Source: Candidatus Heimdallarchaeota archaeon
Lineage (GTDB): Archaea; Asgardarchaeota; Heimdallarchaeia; Heimdallarchaeales; Heimdallarchaeaceae
DNA: 7,079 bases
Assembly (NCBI GenBank): GCA_023139025.1
Contig: JAGLOH010000111.1
Location: 1 to 7,079, forward strand
Direction: 5' to 3'
Of the stretch, positions 5,993 through 7,079 are shown piece by piece. The notes under the pieces were generated by a model. It made no database searches. It had not been told where the DNA came from and was given only the letters and a program-made list of their open reading frames with translations. The position numbers were made by a program, and so were the translations under genes. Numbering within the stretch: the stretch's first letter is position 1; each line of letters starts with the position of its first letter.

Positions 5993-7079
5993 ATGAAAAA
6001 GGATGTTATAATTCGGTTTGTTGGTAGTGCTGGAGATGGTCTAGTATCAATAGGGATACTTTTCAGCAAGATTCTCAAGAAGCACAATTTCAATATTTTA
6101 GGTTTTAGAAGTTATCAATCTGTTATCAGAGGAGGATACAACACTTATCAAATCAGAGCTTGCAATAGCAAAGTTCTCTCTGTAGGAGAAGAAGCTGATA
6201 TAATCTTTCTACTGAACAAAAAAGTAGCTAAGCTTCACAAACTAACTGAAGGGTCTAAAGCTATGGTTATTTATGATAATGATTCTTTCGATTTGGAGGA
6301 TCTGGATTATCCTGAAGGTATTAAGAAACTCCCGATTCCTTTAGCTGCTATAACCAAGGAAATATCAAAGCTAAGAATTTTGAAAAATATTGTAGGATTT
6401 GGAGCAATTAGTCAAATTTTGGGTTTAGATGAAACTTTGATTAAAGAAGTAATTTTTGAGCAATTTGGTTCAAAGGGAGAGGAAGTAATTTTCACAAACT
6501 ATGAAGCCTTAGAAAAGGGAATTAAATATGCAGAAGACAACAACTGGCCAGAACTTTGGGAAAGACACAAGTATGAAAAAGCCCAACAAATGATTATATC
6601 TGGAAATGAAGCACTCGCTTTAGGAATGCTTTCTGCTGGATTGAAATTTTATTCTGGGTACCCAATGACCCCAGCAACATCAATTGTACATTATCTGACT
6701 AAGTATCTTCCAAAACTTGGTATAATTGTCAAGCAAACAGAAGATGAGATCGCAGCTATTGGTATGGCAGTTGGAGCTTCATATTGTGGTGCAAGAGCTG
6801 CAACTGGAACTTCAGGTGGAGGTTTCAGTCTTATGACAGAAATAATTGGTATGGCAGGTATTGAGGAGATTCCTTTAGTTGTTATTAATTCTCAAAGAGC
6901 TGGACCTTCCACAGGGATGGCTACAAAAACTGAACAAGCTGATCTATTCCAGGTATATGGGGCAAGTCAAGGTGAATTTCCTAAAGTTATCATAGCACCA
7001 TATGATGTAGAAGATGCGTTTAATGTAGGGATTGAAGCTTTAGAAATAGCTGAAAAATACCAAGTTGTAGTTATTGTAT
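5993..7079 (+). CDS. korA: 2-oxoacid:ferredoxin oxidoreductase, fused gamma-alpha subunit (KorA type), 3'-truncated
   Basis: This subunit belongs to a CoA-dependent enzyme that oxidatively decarboxylates 2-oxoacids to acyl-CoA, with ferredoxin as electron acceptor. 362 codons are visible and the frame is open at the window end; full fused subunits are usually about 570-630 residues. Residues 1 to about 180 are the gamma domain: GSAGDG (11-16, the G-x-G-G-x-G-like loop) and YQSVIRGGYNTYQIR (41-55), a typical gamma-subunit signature. A short linker (about 181-200) joins the alpha domain. That domain carries GYPMTPAT (222-229), the form here of the YPITP motif that contacts the 2-oxoacid and the thiamine site, and E250/E252 in KQTEDEIAAIGMAVGAS. 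It also has GTSGGGFSLM (272-281) and RAGPSTGMATKTEQADL (302-318), a strongly conserved alpha-subunit block. Gamma-alpha fusion is typical of archaeal and some bacterial 2-oxoacid/2-oxoglutarate enzymes. The TPP-binding beta subunit (korB) should follow downstream, outside the window. The gene symbol is by family; the preferred 2-oxoacid (pyruvate, 2-oxoglutarate, branched or aromatic) is not determined. Confidence 0.92.
   Translation, partial: MKKDVIIRFVGSAGDGLVSIGILFSKILKKHNFNILGFRSYQSVIRGGYNTYQIRACNSKVLSVGEEADIIFLLNKKVAKLHKLTEGSKAMVIYDNDSFDLEDLDYPEGIKKLPIPLAAITKEISKLRILKNIVGFGAISQILGLDETLIKEVIFEQFGSKGEEVIFTNYEALEKGIKYAEDNNWPELWERHKYEKAQQMIISGNEALALGMLSAGLKFYSGYPMTPATSIVHYLTKYLPKLGIIVKQTEDEIAAIGMAVGASYCGARAATGTSGGGFSLMTEIIGMAGIEEIPLVVINSQRAGPSTGMATKTEQADLFQVYGASQGEFPKVIIAPYDVEDAFNVGIEALEIAEKYQVVVIV

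Noticed and set aside
1..7079. CRISPR array, tRNA or rRNA genes, insertion sequences, attachment sites
   Set aside because: No regularly spaced direct repeats, cloverleaf-like segments, transposase motifs or long terminal repeats were seen. Intergenic gaps are all 103 nt or shorter.

Overview
The window looks like chromosomal DNA from an AT-rich archaeon. The evidence is three AT-rich promoters shaped like archaeal TATA boxes (TTTATAAG at 4839 and 5937, TTTATTAG at 2820). One of them is placed so that the transcript would be essentially leaderless. Other signs are oligo-T termination, short GAGG ribosome binding sites, a gamma-alpha fused 2-oxoacid:ferredoxin oxidoreductase subunit, and a subtilase with a C-terminal membrane anchor. 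An Asgard archaeon would fit this mix, but no marker gene here proves the lineage.

Layout. 1-867 (+): the 3' part of a membrane-anchored subtilisin-like (S8) protease whose start lies before the window. 858-900: a small hairpin plus T-rich tail between two convergent genes. 908-2206 (-): a class I PLP-dependent aminotransferase. 2258-2761 (-): a DinB/ClbS-like four-helix-bundle protein, just upstream of the aminotransferase on the same strand. 2762-2864: a 103-nt divergent promoter region. 2865-4796 (+): a 643-residue protein I cannot assign to any family, followed by a clear double oligo-T terminator. 4870-5916 (+): an AEC-family (auxin efflux carrier/malate permease-like) transporter. 5993-7079 (+): the first 362 codons of a KorA-type 2-oxoacid:ferredoxin oxidoreductase subunit that runs off the window.

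How the genes may work together (inference): an external protease, an aminotransferase that interconverts amino acids and 2-oxoacids, a carrier of a family that moves organic anions, and a ferredoxin-dependent 2-oxoacid oxidoreductase together suggest peptide and amino-acid catabolism. They are not one operon: strands differ and most genes have their own promoter signals, so the link is thematic only.

No mobile element, CRISPR array, tRNA or rRNA was seen. The most novel item is the unassigned 643-residue protein. I found no convincing multi-gene undescribed system.
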